A stretch of 64,000 nt of DNA from Oegoconia quadripuncta (lineage: Eukaryota; Arthropoda; Insecta; Lepidoptera; Autostichidae), in contig OX438743.1 in the NCBI GenBank assembly GCA_949316235.1, forward strand, positions 31,403,242 to 31,467,241, written 5' to 3'. The position numbers were made by a program, and so were the translations under genes. Below the pieces are notes generated by a model. That model worked only from the letters and a program-made list of their open reading frames with translations. It did not search any database and was not told the DNA's origin. This document shows, one piece after another, positions 11,020 through 22,710 of this stretch (positions are counted from its first letter, which is position 1; each line of letters starts with the position of its first letter).

Positions 11020-12242
11020 GTATGTAGGTATGTAGGTACTTGTCAAAAATATTAAACATTTATTTTTATGAAAATAAATATAAGAAATATAGTCTATTAA
11101 TACATAAATAAAATTAATTATAATATTATTACATATAAAAAAATAATTATAATTAAAATAAAACTTACGTATTTTATTATAATTAAATTGTAATTGTTAT
11201 TACTTATTATTGCATAGGTATACCCATGTAAGTATCTGGCGTAAATACTTACATAAGTATTTACGGCAGAGATCATGCCACGCAGGAGACGAACTATATA
11301 ATTCTTTAAAACGCAGAACCTACTTAATCCATATAACAGTTAAGAGTTCAAACACCAATAAAAAGTTCCTAACTTAATTACTTTAACGGCCCATATTAAA
11401 AAGTGGAAATAAAAAGCTGCAGGAAGCCAAGTTCTGTTTACTTCCGTTAAAAAAATCTCGAAACACGAATCTCCGAGAGAAATTATCAAAAAACAGCCTC
11501 GTACGAGCATAGAATCCATTTTATTTAGGTCAGAGCTTCTCAAACTTATAATTTAGAGACGATTACGAGTAGTAGCTTTATAATGTTGTTATTATGGTAT
11601 TATGAGTACTATTATTATGAATAAGAAGGATGAATAACACAAGATTAGAAAATAGTATTTTTGTATTTTTATCCGACTTAAACTAAAAAGGGAGGAGGTT
11701 CTCAATTTGACAGTTTGTATGTTTTTGTTTTTCCAATAGTACACAAATTGCAAAATGATGGTTATTATGAGCTGTGCGATAATTTATTGTACTCTTATAT
11801 CAAAAAAGAATATTATCTATTCTCTTGTAGTAGGTATAAAATTCAATTAAATAATTTTTCGGAGAGAATTGACTATTATAAGTAAGTACATTTATTTAAT
11901 AATTTCTTTAATGTACAGATTGTACCTACTTTTTACAGGTTTTAATTTAACTTACTTCGGTGGCATGTATGTAAGTAACTATGTCCTTTTAAAATTTGGT
12001 AGTTAAATTGGAACCATTTCCTCTTTACTTAGGGAGCTGAAATTTTGCAAACTCGTTCAGCTCTGATGACAAAAAGGAACTAATGCTGCAGCTGCGATCG
12101 TCTGCTCACGAGGGGAACTCTCTAACGGTTAATAGCACTGATAGTATATTTTGCATACACGGTTAGTTTTGATAGTTAAACATGATTTCCGCGATAACCT
12201 GATGCTGCGGATAATATCACAGATAAGAAATTTTGTATAATA
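11020..12242. other. AT-rich stretch with weak repeat traces
   Basis: A family P terminus ('aagggaggaggttctcaatt') lies near 11689. A degenerate copy of repeat G ('gggagctgaaattttgcaaa', 'cagctctgatgac') lies near 12030-12080. Otherwise I see no feature. Confidence 0.4.
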
Positions 12243-12289
12243 TATCGCATATTATTCTAATCTAACCGAGATTAGAATAATATGCGATA
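12243..12289. repeat. Perfect 21-bp hairpin
   Basis: 'tatcgcatattattctaatc'+t at 12243-12263 is exactly reverse complementary to 12269-12289. The loop is five bases (aaccg). The right arm leads straight into a segment shared with 17605-17700. Confidence 0.85.
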
Positions 12290-12360
12290 ATCATCATGGA
12301 GTATTAAAAGCTTGTTTTAACAGTATTTTTAAAGTAGTATTTATTTTATTATTTTTTTTA

Positions 12361-12596
12361 CACACAGCGCCATCTAGTTCCACGGTAAGCAACTATAGAC
12401 TTGTGTTGTGGATACCAGATGGTTGATATACTACTACTATACTACATTTTTTTTTTGTAAATAAATACTTATTATCAATGGAAACATTCATAACTAGGGT
12501 ACACATGTCCGTATTCATTACAAATACATATGCCCCTAGCGAGATTCGAACCCGCAACCTTTTGGAGTTGCTAACCACTACACCAAACAGGTCGTC
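12361..12596 (-). mobile_element. SINE B, near full-length
   Basis: On the minus strand: 'gacctgtttggtgtagtggt' (box A), 'aaggttgcgggttcgaatct' (box B), 'tatggatgtttc'-like body, 'accatctggtatccacaaca' and a 3' end 'gaactagatggcgctgtgtg'. Copies at 36.7 and 46.2 kb agree in order. Confidence 0.85.
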
Positions 12597-15500
12597 TACT
12601 ATTATTTAAGGTTATTGCTACTATTATTTAAGTATTTTAAAAAATCAGTTCAAGCGCAGCACTATTATAGGCATTTTAGAACTGCCCTGGTGTCGCTTGA
12701 AATGGAAAATGTCAAAAAGTCGTGAAAAAAGTCTAGTGCAAATCTTTGACAATCACTGACCACGTACATAAGTCTAAGTCTTGCCCAGAATGCACCCCTC
12801 GTTTTTTTTTCAAACATCCTGAGAGTCCCGTAGTGTTTATAAAAACATATGCACATTTTTTAAACGCGTATCTTCGGCAGATTCAAGGTGCGCCCGACTG
12901 CATTGTGCAAGAGACATCTCCGAGGGGTTTTTAATAATTCTCCAAGTGCATTTTTTATGTGCGAGTATGTTTTTTAAGGTTTCTCACGCGGTGTTCTATT
13001 GAAGAGCTGATCTGTGGGTAGATACATCCGCGATGGTCTTTGTTGATTTCACGTTCGAGTGGAATGAATTTGAGTGGCGGAGTGAAAATTGTTGTTAAAA
13101 AAAATTGCAATTGAAAGCTTTGCTAAATATCACTTAAGAGGAATGTGCGTCGTCTTGAATCAATTTTTTCTTATTAATAACAAGCAGTGAATAGTTAAAA
13201 ATTACTGAGCAATATTAGTAAGGTACCGAAAGAAAGAAATAAAATGACTTAAAAAGCAATATTGTATTGTCGTCTAAAATATTTTTTGATACCATAAAAA
13301 CCGGATCAATTGCCATTTAAAAAAATCACAGCTGTAATAGTCACTCATTTTCGTCAGTCCACAATTGCATATTAAAAAGGGTCCCGCATATTCATTACGA
13401 CATAAAAAAGGTAATTTAATATAAACTAGATGACAAAAATCCAGCCAATGTAATATTATAAAAAGTGTTAGAAAAACAATTGAAACGGAGTGCTACTGTC
13501 GGGGAAAAAATTAAAAGGGGTGTATAAAAACAATGATAAAAAACATGGCCCATTATCGTGAGCTAACTGGGCGTCGGGACAAGCGGTTAATTTCGTTAAA
13601 ACAGATTTATAACGTTACGTTGATAATGCTATGCATTTTTTAATAATATGATTTCTTTTTTCGAAATATGTATGTGAAGTCAAAATAGGGAAGCGTATCC
13701 AGGTGGACCAACGATGCTTAAATGTCTAGAAGCAGGTGGATGACGAAAATGGAGGACGAGATGTAGTAGACGGAGCAGACTTATTATTACTAAGATGTAG
13801 TCAAGTTAATATGGCACGTACTTTTTCTTTACCATGTGAACTGATTGCGTAAAAAACTCTTATCTATTTTCGCTACCAAGCATCAATATCCGATGTGAAG
13901 AATAAGAGAGCCAGTGAAATTACAGGCTTACGTAGCTTTCCTTCTTGGTCGTCGGGTAACTATGTAAATGGAACTTCAGTACTTGAGGTCGAAAATATCG
14001 AGCTTGTCTCTTGGAGGTTACAGAATCTAGACGATAGTAATCACTATCCACGATTGAGCTGATTGATCGTTTGTCACATATAACAGAAAACTTACTACTA
14101 GTTGGATCTTTATTCTTGTCTTTATTGTACTAGAAAAAATATAGACGAAACATTATTTCACACTACTTTGTGTCTGTTTTTCTAAAAACTTGTCGGTAAG
14201 AGATCACTGCCATCCCACCTTTCTGGTATTCGGCTGCAAGTGACTGGACGCGTAAAACGGAAAAAGTGTGGCCGCATGATGTTCTATATTTAGACCAATC
14301 AATAATTTAGTTGATTACTGCAGAAATTATTCTGACTGAAATATATGAACTTAGATCTTATTTAACTTTTCATTAGAGAGAACGTCTTGCTTACTGTGGT
14401 AGAGCTAGATAGAGCAATAAAAGTATAAAAAACTAACACCGGACTACTAAAGAAATTAATAGAAAATGAAATGGGAGAACTGCAAAAACGCTTAACTTTA
14501 AATCTGTCATTACAAAAGCTATACACAAGCATCGTAGGTCTAGGTATTTGCCGAACCCAAAAATATAAAATTCTGTTACGTGTCAAATATCCTATTTATC
14601 GATTAGTAACAAATATAAAATAGGTGTTTGTTTTCTCAAACAATATCGTACCATATAAATTGATTTTCCGGCAGTCTTTATAATTTAGCGTTTTCGATTT
14701 TCACCTCCGACTTCCTACGTATTCGGGTAAAAATAAGTATTTTTGCTCCAAGTGGTGATGATGACGATGATAGTTTGATGACCTCATCAAACTATAGAAT
14801 ACCATCTAGTAGTCCTAACTAAAATGTACACTTATAAACTCATAATTTCATCATAACATCGAGAATGACATTTACTAAACGACAATCAATTTCTACAATA
14901 TGATGTTCGTCCCTTTCACTTTCATCAACCGACTATGTGTCAATTGAGATGTCTGCGCCATTGTCTATTGAACTGAAATCGTAATAGACTTATTGTTCTA
15001 TCTCATCCTATCTAATCTTTATTGTCTACAAAATAAATGTTCATGGAAATACAATACATTATAATTTGTCATAACTTTCGCCTTCACGCACCAAAACCAA
15101 AAAAAATATTCAATTGTCAGCAATTGTATCCTTAGCTCAGTGTACCGCGGCGTTATACAGAATCAAGAATCACAACTTCTATCAAAACTTTAGATCTATT
15201 TCGAAGAGGAATAAACTCTATCCATTGCCTGACTTGCTACCATCATCTTACTTATATTTTATGTTATCATAGATAAGTCTGCCGCAATCTAGCCGTTCTA
15301 TTAATACAATTATTTCGTTCCTGTTTGCTGTTTGAGATAGCCTAGTTGTCCTGTGAATAGTTTGAGGATGCCATAGGTGAACATGCTTCCACCGTTAGCC
15401 TTAGGCAAGATCAAGCGCTCACCTGTAATATTTACATTGTTCTATACCTACTGCAAAATTTTCTATATTAAGACTACTATGTTTAAATAAACTTTAAGTC

Positions 15501-15924
15501 GATAACTAGTATTAAAATGCGTTGACTATACCCCTAGATGCGACAACCCAGATAAACAGTACCGTCATGAGAATCAAATTTAGTAATTATTATAAATCTC
15601 TCGCAAACGCCTGGGCAGATGCAAAACAAATCATCTAACGAACTATGGGCCACTCTACAAGACATAAATTATTTAAATTTGACTTGTAATATTGTACCCT
15701 GACACAGGATATGCATAAAGGGTTGAAAAAAAGCTGAGGGTGACATTTCTGTGGGGGTCAGGAGTAACTAAGAGTTGTTTGGCTTAGCGTTAGTAACGGT
15801 ATTGATATAACGAAGTATTGAATATTAAATAGGCGACTTGTTGGCAGGGATTTAACCTTTTTGTAAGTCATGGCAGTTTCAACTTTTGTAAGTCTTTGCT
15901 TCGGAATCATTCGATAATAATCAC
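12597..15924. other. Long AT-rich stretch, no recognised gene
   Basis: Only short frames occur. A 26-bp palindrome 'atagtttgatg..catcaaactat' lies near 14772-14797 after a (GAT)n run. Nothing resembles RT, transposase or a conserved exon. Confidence 0.4.
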
Positions 15925-16070
15925 ACTAATATTACAAATTCGATAGTTTGTTTTGTTTGTCACCTCTTCACGCCCGATCTAAAAAATATATTGCATTAAT
16001 TTTTTGCTGAACCGATTCTGTTGAAATGTTCGACGTGAACGAAGTTGCGGGCATCGGCCAGTTTGAATAA
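15925..16070 (+). mobile_element. Short family H element (Helitron-like non-autonomous repeat)
   Basis: It begins 'cactaatattacaaattcg' and 'gtcacctcttcacgcc', carries 'gctgaaccgattctgttgaa' and ends 'gaagttgcgggcatcggcca'. This start and end order is shared with copies at 23.7, 41.1 and 62.9 kb. Classification as Helitron-like rests on the CTA(G)-type end and the GC-rich stretch just before it. Confidence 0.5.
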
Positions 16071-17231
16071 TGTCATACGTATAATGACGTAATGATAATC
16101 TCATAAGCAAATAATAAATAAAAAGTTCATTTCTTCACAAGAACCTACTTCCAATCCTACCCCAATAACATCTATTCTTACGAAAGTTTGTAAAGATATA
16201 TTTTAATATTTGTTACTCTATCTGGTGAAAGGATTCGGATACCATTAGACAGTGTAAAACTTCCAGTAAAAGCTGAGCTTTGATACGATAGCGCGCTCAA
16301 ACAACGAGCTGAGGACCGCAAGGCTGAACTGTTCGGTATGATGTCCGGTCAACTGTACTGTTCTTTATTTTGATATTTTTCTATATTACGGCAAGTGTCT
16401 CGATAAAATATATTTAGACAAAGTTCAGCACAGATATAAAAACATAATTATGGAATAACTCACAGGGCAGTCTTTATTCAGGCTATTTCGATGACAAACC
16501 TCCCTGCGGACATAACCAGCTCGTTCGCATGCCAGGCTAATATTGCACAATTAATAATGAAATATAAAAACCTGTTTTTAAAACAGCAACCTCGAGGGGT
16601 TTCTTGCTTGTTCTTCTCAGGGGAAAATCGCATTTTGAACAAACACTAACTTACAAAATTCAACATTTTCTATTTTCAGTGTACTCTGTTGTATCTACAA
16701 AATAAAGAATCTTGTACTTTATCTCGGCTGGTTCAAATTTATTAAAAAAATTGTCTTGCAATTTTATTTATAACAATAAAATATCTTATCTTGAAGGACA
16801 TACATCATGCAACCCATTTTTAGGGTTCACTTATCTGTATAGAAAATGAAATTCAATTTTTAATCTGTGCCCTTAGACCATTATATTTTACAATAGCGTC
16901 CTGTCCGATCGAAGACAAGAACCCTTTGGAGTCCTTTCGATGGGCCTCAACCCATTTTTTATCATTCGACCTATCTCTACGTGATGTTGCTAAAAAATAT
17001 GCGACCAGGTGGGAAGGGCAAAAAATTGTAAAATTGCAGTAGCTTCCAATAAAGTTCAGGGACAAAGGTCTGGGTAATCCTTTAGGGGGTATTCCAATGT
17101 TACGCATGGACCAACTATTGTTGATGTTTTACGAAGAATACACCAAATCAACGTTTCATTGAAAGAAAACGCCGATAGATATAATAGTTACCTGTTTATT
17201 GATTCAGCTGGTAGGTTTCTAATCTCTTTTA
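16071..17231. other. No recognised feature; one minus-strand frame of unknown nature
   Basis: An 84-codon minus-strand frame (16853-17107) reads through 'PSHLVAYFLATSRRDRS' and 'KKWVEAHRKDSKGFLSS'. I do not recognise it. It may be an element remnant or chance. Confidence 0.3.
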
Positions 17232-17480
17232 TAAGCTTTTATTTAGTTTGCAATGTTCGTTTGTAAGTTGTCCGTTTAAAATGTTGTAAACCATTTTTCA
17301 ACCACTTGCTGGCATCTGAATGAGCTGAAATTTGGCATATTTATGTAAGTTTGGTGACAGTGCAATATTATGGTACCATCGAGCTGATCTGACGTATGAG
17401 CTGGGATCTACATCCCAGCTCCAGTCCCTACGGACTGGAACTCCTTGATGACAAATATCAAGATAGTCGAATTTGGCTAA
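17232..17480 (+). repeat. Repeat G copy
   Basis: 'tttatttagtttgcaatgtt', 'gtaagttgtccgttt', 'gagctgaaatttggcatatt', 'atgtaagtttggtgaca' and 'gagctgatctgacg' recur in the same order at 48086-48340. The spacing is similar at about 250 bp. No coding frame. Confidence 0.65.
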
Positions 17481-17700
17481 TTTGTTTTGTTGCCATGAGC
17501 ACTTTCTTATTACACATGATGACGAGGGACTAAAGATGGAGCCAGAAAATTGCCACTGGAACTGCTTCTTAATGGACTTTATGTTACTCGTCTTTGTACT
17601 AGAATAGTATGTGATAATGATGATGGAGTATTATTATAAGCTTGTTTTTAAAAGTATTTTTAATGTAGAATTTATGTAATAATAAATAATAAAAAAATAT

Positions 17701-17882
17701 CTTTGCACATACACACAGTGCCATCTAGTTGGCTTGTATTATGGGTACCAGATGGTTGATAAACTACACAAATACATATTTTTTTTGTAAATAAATACAT
17801 ATATAAATGAAAAACATCCATAACTCGGGAACACATGTCTGTATTCATCATACAAACATCTACACCTACTCCAAACAGTCGT
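17701..17882 (-). mobile_element. SINE B with the box-B region deleted
   Basis: The plus-strand 'acacacagtgccatctagtt' 3' end, 'accagatggttgataaacta' and 'catccataactcggg' match other SINE B copies. The tRNA-like promoter between 'aaacatctac' and 'ccaaacagtcg' is missing, so this copy cannot be transcribed from its own Pol III promoter. Confidence 0.8.
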
Positions 17883-18231
17883 GAAATGTAAGGTCACATC
17901 CGATTGAATAGTTTTGTATACCTTATGAGAAAAGTACCATCCCCAGACTGTGAAGCGTGTGGAATCGTAGAGGGTGTATACCATATTTGAAATTAGAAAC
18001 AGTCAAGTTGGCAAATTCGGTTGGTGCAATAGCATCTTGTCTCTCCCTAATTCGAGAGAAGCCAGAACCTTATATCAAATTGTTAAGCTAGGTATAAGTA
18101 GAATGATGTCCCAAGCCTAGATTACCTATGAGGGTGGCATATTCTGTTACAGATAAAACCCTCTATAAATAGGATTTTTTCTTTTGAACACAATTTGCTG
18201 CTAAACACCAAATTTACTCAGTTTCCTATTT

Positions 18232-18345
18232 CAATGCCCAGGTTGGATGGAAGAGATCTCTAAAAGGGATAAGTCCACCTTTGTACGTGACCAATTGTTT
18301 GTACTCTGTTGTTGTAATATTTTGGTGCAATAAAGAATTTAATTG
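18232..18345 (+). mobile_element. LINE 3' end (Jockey/CR1-like)
   Basis: 'ggttggatggaagagatctc', 'taaaagggataagtccacct' and the terminal 'gcaataaagaatttaattgg' resemble the LINE 3' UTR on the minus strand at 59.3-59.5 kb ('gcaataaagagtatttgatt'). Confidence 0.55.
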
Positions 18346-19216
18346 GTAAATCGTGACTTCGCCCGGTTCCGCCCGAGCCGAATCGGATGTATTCTATTGT
18401 TCATTCGTCGACTCACCCCAAGATGTACAAGATAATTATAACAAGATGAGCTAAAATCGATGCGTACCTACCTTACGAGTTTATGTTAACTGAACTTTTT
18501 AAATACAAATTATTTCCACACAAATTTAAATACACTTACGAGGTATTTGTTAAGGTATTAATAAATTCGTATCATATTCTGATAAGAAAAACATTTAGAA
18601 CACATTTCTAGACACTTCCTCATACGAGTATGTCAAGGCCTAAACGTAGCTTAATATTTTTGTAGGGAAACGGGCTACGCTATTTCATCCTTATTTTCGG
18701 TCTGCTAATATTCATATGTGTGTGGTTTTCCTGAACTTGATGTAGCTTTACGATAAACAAATTTTAATTCCCCGCCACAGTTCAACTAAACAAAAACAAT
18801 GGCGGTCCGCAGTGGGCACACGTGTCCACGTTTAGCATTATCGATTTTCTCCATATTGTCCTCTTTTGCCGGCATGAAGCATGCGGGTATGGGTAGACGT
18901 AAATGAGTTATCGCATCGACGTCACGGGACAATGCGTTTTTGTTTTAGTCAGGCTGGTAGCTAAGTACTTGCAAAGTACAGTCGACAGTACATCAAGGTA
19001 TAGTAATATAAGTAAGTATATAAGGGAAGCTCGCGTTACTATTGCGTTCTATATGCGACAGATACAAAATTCAAATACAACAAAATACAAATATTCTGTA
19101 TTGTACACCAACAGTAGGTTACAGTATAAGCATGGAATTTAAAAGTATGGTAGATACAATGGCGGCTTTATTATGTGATTTGCTCCAGGCAACCATTGGG
19201 TAAAAGGAGTAGATTG
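18346..19216. other. No recognised feature
   Basis: Contains a GC-richer pocket around 18780-18900. The short frames have no recognisable domain. Confidence 0.4.
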
Positions 19217-19376
19217 GGTAATAGTGTCGATTCGGATGTACACCAATTAAACGAAACTAAAACCAGTTTTGGAGTGGTGCCGTCGCATCGTACTGTTCCA
19301 GGGAGAAAGAGACAGTACCACTTTAAAACTGGTTGTAGTTTAGTTTACTTGGTGTACATCCGAATCGACACCAATA
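19217..19376. mobile_element. Palindromic MITE/foldback, ~60-bp arms
   Basis: The left arm 19217-19278 ('gtgtcgattcggatgtacac' ... 'accagtttt') pairs with 19316-19376 ('gtgtacatccgaatcgacac' at its end). A loop of about 37 bases lies between. Mismatches are few. No transposase is present. Confidence 0.8.
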
Positions 19377-19467
19377 GATACTAATTGCAGGGTAAGCTGT
19401 AGGTAAACAAAACTTATGATTCTTATTAAAGATAATCAGAAATAGACTATTAATATAGTAGGTATAT

Positions 19468-19497
19468 ATCATCATCATCAGCCCGTAAACATCCAAT
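19468..19497 (-). mobile_element. SINE C / RTE 3' tail fragment
   Basis: 'atcatcatcagcccgtaaac' then 'atcc' is the tail of SINE C as at 58611 and 39995. Nothing of the SINE body follows, so only the extreme 3' end was inserted or retained. Confidence 0.55.
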
Positions 19498-20091
19498 CCA
19501 ATTCAAAGTGGTATAGAAATAGAATTTAATAGTTCCTTTTTAAGAACTCTCGTGGGAAATAGTATGAGAATCCCATAAAATTTGATAGATCTTTTTAATA
19601 CCCAAATTGAAAGGTATTGGACACGGCAGATGTACAAGAAACTGATAGAAACTTCCTTTAAAAAACTCCATGAGAACTATCCTTAATCCTCACCTATGAC
19701 CCCAGGCCATTCTACTCCTGGACCGTTAAAAAAATAAAAATAAATTACACGGCCAAAGAAAAGGAGCTATTGTTTGTATTAAAAAAGTCGAGGGTAAAGT
19801 TACCTTGCGATTTGAATAAGTAAAAAAATGTGTGCCAAAAACTGAGGGGTGATATACAAAAAAACTTACCCCACACGGTCCGTGTACGATTTTTTAAGAC
19901 GAGGACATTGGAGCAAATTGCATGCATAGTAAAGTTACACTATTCTATTGGATATTAGTTTTGGTCACAATTCTCACGGTGCACATCTGCATTTTTTATT
20001 GTTAGTATTTTGATATTAGAAGAGCTACAAAATTATTAACAAATCATAAGATAATGGCTTTCGGCGTCGAGTTACTTTATCGTGGACTCTT
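19498..20091. other. No recognised feature
   Basis: AT-rich sequence. No repeats matched and no domain-bearing frame. Confidence 0.4.
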
Positions 20092-20315
20092 TTTTTTATA
20101 CTCAACGGGATAGAACTTGGCCTCAATCACACGTGATGTTAAGTGAAGATAAGGCCGAAGGTTGAAGCGTACTGACCCGGAAATCCCATCTTATTTGGAG
20201 GGCTGGCTATCTTATCTTTGACAACCGGAGCACAACAATGCTATCAACATTGCTGCTTGGGGGCAGACTTAAATAAGAAAGTAAAAGATGGTTGCTAGCT
20301 AGCAGGACTCTTATC
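20092..20315 (-). mobile_element. SINE D, body and 3' end
   Basis: The plus strand shows the inverse of SINE D: 'cctcaatcacacgtgatgtt', 'aagtgaagataaggccgaag', 'tgacccggaaatcccatctt', 'gacaaccggagcacaacaat' and 'gatggttgctagctagcag'. The tRNA-like head is absent. Confidence 0.75.
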
Positions 20316-20461
20316 TCATCTGATGTCTACTCTGCTCAACGAAAATTAGCCTATGTTCTCCCCATCCCCAAGCCAAGACATTCGTTAGGTAACAGACAGA
20401 CATACATACACTTAATATTACTGTGGATATACCTACAAAACGACACACAATAACATTTCAT

Positions 20462-20611
20462 CATCAACCACCTTACACGTAGCCACTGTTGGGGCACAGC
20501 CTCCTCTCACTGGGAGAGGGTAAGGGCCACCACCATGCAGGTCCATTGCGGTGGGTTATATCAGTGGCCTTACTACCAATTTCAATTGAAAACAATCCTC
20601 CGAAGCACGGA
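20462..20611 (-). mobile_element. 5S-derived SINE, tail and body
   Basis: 'gttggggcacagcctcctct', 'cactgggagagggtaagggc' and 'ttcaattgaaaacaatcctc' 'cgaagcacgg' run as in other family F copies. The sequence then switches orientation instead of continuing into its own 5S head. Confidence 0.75.
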
Positions 20612-20612
20612 A

Positions 20613-20843
20613 TCACAGTCGCATTCGCTGTTCGTTTTCGATTAGAGAAGTTAACTCAGCATTATTTACAGCGTTGTTTCGATGTCCGTAAAGCTACCCA
20701 TTACGTGGTTCCTAAATAACTACTTAGCTTGAACTTCAAAAAATAAATAATAGTTTATATGATGAAACCTGTAATTTGCCTTATTTTTTGTATTCGTACT
20801 TGGTAATATTTATACACAACTGTAACGCTGTTGGTTTCTTTAA

Positions 20844-20874
<31 letters not shown>

Positions 20875-20921
20875 GCAATATCAGCGCGGTCAGTCCTTAG
20901 ATGGGTGACCACTAGTGGCAA
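20613..20921 (+). mobile_element. 5S-derived SINE head, opposite orientation, split by a LINE
   Basis: 20613-20654 reads 'cgcattcgctgttcgttttc' and 'gattagagaagttaa' (head start). 20875-20921 continues with 'gcaatatcagcgcggtcagt' and 'ccttagatgggtgaccac'. Joined in order, the two pieces match the 5S-like head of family F. The 220 bases between them are a LINE 3' end. Confidence 0.65.
20655..20874 (+). mobile_element. LINE 3' end with (TAAA)n tail
   Basis: Contains the end of a reading frame (YLQRCFDVRKATHYVVPK, stop at about 20719), a short 3' UTR and a tail of eight to nine TAAA units at 20842-20874. Microsatellite tails are typical of CR1/Jockey/RTE LINEs. It lies inside a 5S SINE head. 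The family is not determined. Confidence 0.55.
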
Positions 20922-21180
20922 TAAGGGGTGAGTACGTTTACACCTTCGGCCACACCTTCACGCGATTCTTCGGTGTGATTGACGTTAAGCATTCTCACAT
21001 GTCAGCCATAAAAGGCAATAAACTGTCAACAGCTTACAAAAGAAGCTCCAAGAATAATATTAATTATTAAATTTATTTCAATATTTTATGATATAAATTA
21101 CATACCACTCGCAAGTTGACTACATCTTTTCATCACTTAGCATAAATTTTCACAAAGTTTCACCACCAATACTGCACAAT

Positions 21181-21468
21181 ATGATGGATAACACAGCATC
21201 GGAACTTTCCAAGAACATGGCAGACCTTGCATCACTATTCACATCCAGGATGGACGAGTTTGAGCGAGGTCTTCAGCAAGCCGCACCCTCTGCAACCCAC
21301 ACTATCAAGACCTTGGCTATGGATTATAATAATTTTAAAACCTTTGTATGGAAGGCCTTAGGTATGTTGCGAACTCAGCAGGAACTTTTGCTGGCTAATA
21401 TAGACCGTTTGGAGACCCATTCTCGCAGGAAGGCACTGTTATTTCACACAGGTCACATAAATTGTTAG
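21181..21468 (+). pseudogene. LINE ORF1 N-terminal remnant
   Basis: 95 codons from ATG 21181. The frame has a heptad-like helical stretch (MADLASLFTSRMDEFERGL) and ends in 'NIDRLETHSRRKALLFH', the E..SRR..LLFHG hallmark that follows the coiled coil in L1/Jockey-type ORF1 RNA-binding proteins. It breaks off at 'TGHINC', where the sequence jumps to endonuclease. The RNA-binding part of ORF1 is missing. Frame end and joint are seen directly; the family call is from the motif. Confidence 0.6.
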
Positions 21469-22557
21469 ATCTCGTATCTAGTCTCAGCCTGCAAGTTATG
21501 CCTCTAAACACGACTCATCACTTTCCCAATTGCAGAGCAGAGCAGAGAGACCATTGACCTGATTATTGTTTCGAAGACTGACGCTGTAGTTTCGCATGGT
21601 CAAATGACTGCTCCCTTCTCTTATCATGACCTCATTTTCCTTAATTATAAAGTGCGTGCCCTAAAAGTTAAGGCTAAGGTTATCCTCCAGCGAAATTTTC
21701 GCAACGTTGTTCTGGATCGCTTGAGAGAGGATGTGAGGAAAACTGATTGGGTTACCGTTAGGCATGCCAATAGCATTGATGAAAAGATAGCTTTATTCAC
21801 GGATCTTCTCACCAAGCTATATGACGCTCATGCTCCAGTGCGACCAGTCCGTGTGAAGCATGCTCCTGCTCCCTGGCTCTCCCCCTCCATACGGAGTGCG
21901 ATGGCAAAACGTGACAGAGCTAAATCGCGACTAAAGGCAGACCCCTCCGACCAAAATTTCGCCAAATATAAAAAACTGCGTAACATTTGCAACAGGATGT
22001 GTAGAGATTCCAAGCGTCGCCATATTCACTGCACTATTAATAACTTGTGCCCTGCGCAAGTTTGGAAATTTTTGAAGTCGTTAGGTGTGGGCAGGGTCAC
22101 GAATACACACTGTGGAACAGTGGATATGAATGCTCTGAACATTCACTTCTCTACCCCTCCCGTGACTCTCGACCATCAGACTAAAAGAGCTTCTATGACT
22201 TCTCTTTCTGATCTTGCATTACCTGACTGCCCCACTTTTATTTTTCGTCCTGTTTCTGAGTTAGAAGTTAAGAAGAGTATCAAATCCATTTCCACAAAGG
22301 CTGTCGGCGTTGATTCTTTAAGTCTCGATATGTTTACCCTTATCCTTGAGGACATCACGCCTATAGTGACTTATCTCATTAATTTTTCGTTGGAGACCAA
22401 TGCCTTCCCTACTTTGTGGAAACAAGCCTACATTATTCCGCTGCCCAAAACCCCCAATCCCCAATCTCTTTCCCAGTACCGCCCGATATCCATACTCCCC
22501 ATCCTCTCCAAAGTTTTAGAGTCAGTTGTTCACAAACAACTATACATAATTAACTAG
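21469..22557 (+). pseudogene. LINE ORF2 fragment: endonuclease end, linker, RT fingers
   Basis: Before 21604, frames give 'LLDLVSSLSLQVMPLNTTHH' and then 'TIDLIIVSKTDAVVSHGQM', the last third of an APE endonuclease, with a frameshift near 21550. The open frame 21604-22557 (317 codons) starts at 'PFSYHDLIFL', where the usual catalytic SDH motif has Y for D. Then come the linker 'WLSPSIRSAMAKRDRAKSR' (about residues 90-110) and RT blocks 'AVGVDSLSLDMF' (about 235-247) and 'QYRPISILPILSKVLE' (about 291-306). It stops at 'HKQLYIIN'. The YxDD palm is absent, so no RT activity is possible. Confidence 0.75.
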
Positions 22558-22710
22558 AATAAACTAGTATAATGTCCAGTGCCTTATATGTTCAAAGAAG
22601 TACGTATTTTTTGCTAGTTTTCATCATATAACTTAAAATGTTACTTTACTACATTTACATGCTGAATATTATCCCAATAGTTGGAATGTGTAAGACATAT
22701 GATGACCTAT

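Larger units (their letters stand above)
21181..22557 (+). mobile_element. Jockey-like LINE, 5' half kept, internal deletion, 3' end lost
   Basis: The most complete autonomous element in the window. It holds the start of ORF1, then directly the end of the APE endonuclease, the linker and the RT fingers, stopping before the catalytic RT palm. At least one frameshift and an internal deletion separate ORF1 from the endonuclease. Keeping the 5' side and losing the 3' side is the reverse of normal LINE truncation, so it decayed after insertion. Confidence 0.7.

Noticed and set aside
20842..20874. (TAAA)n as an independent microsatellite
   Set aside because: It is the tail of the LINE 3' end inserted at 20655.
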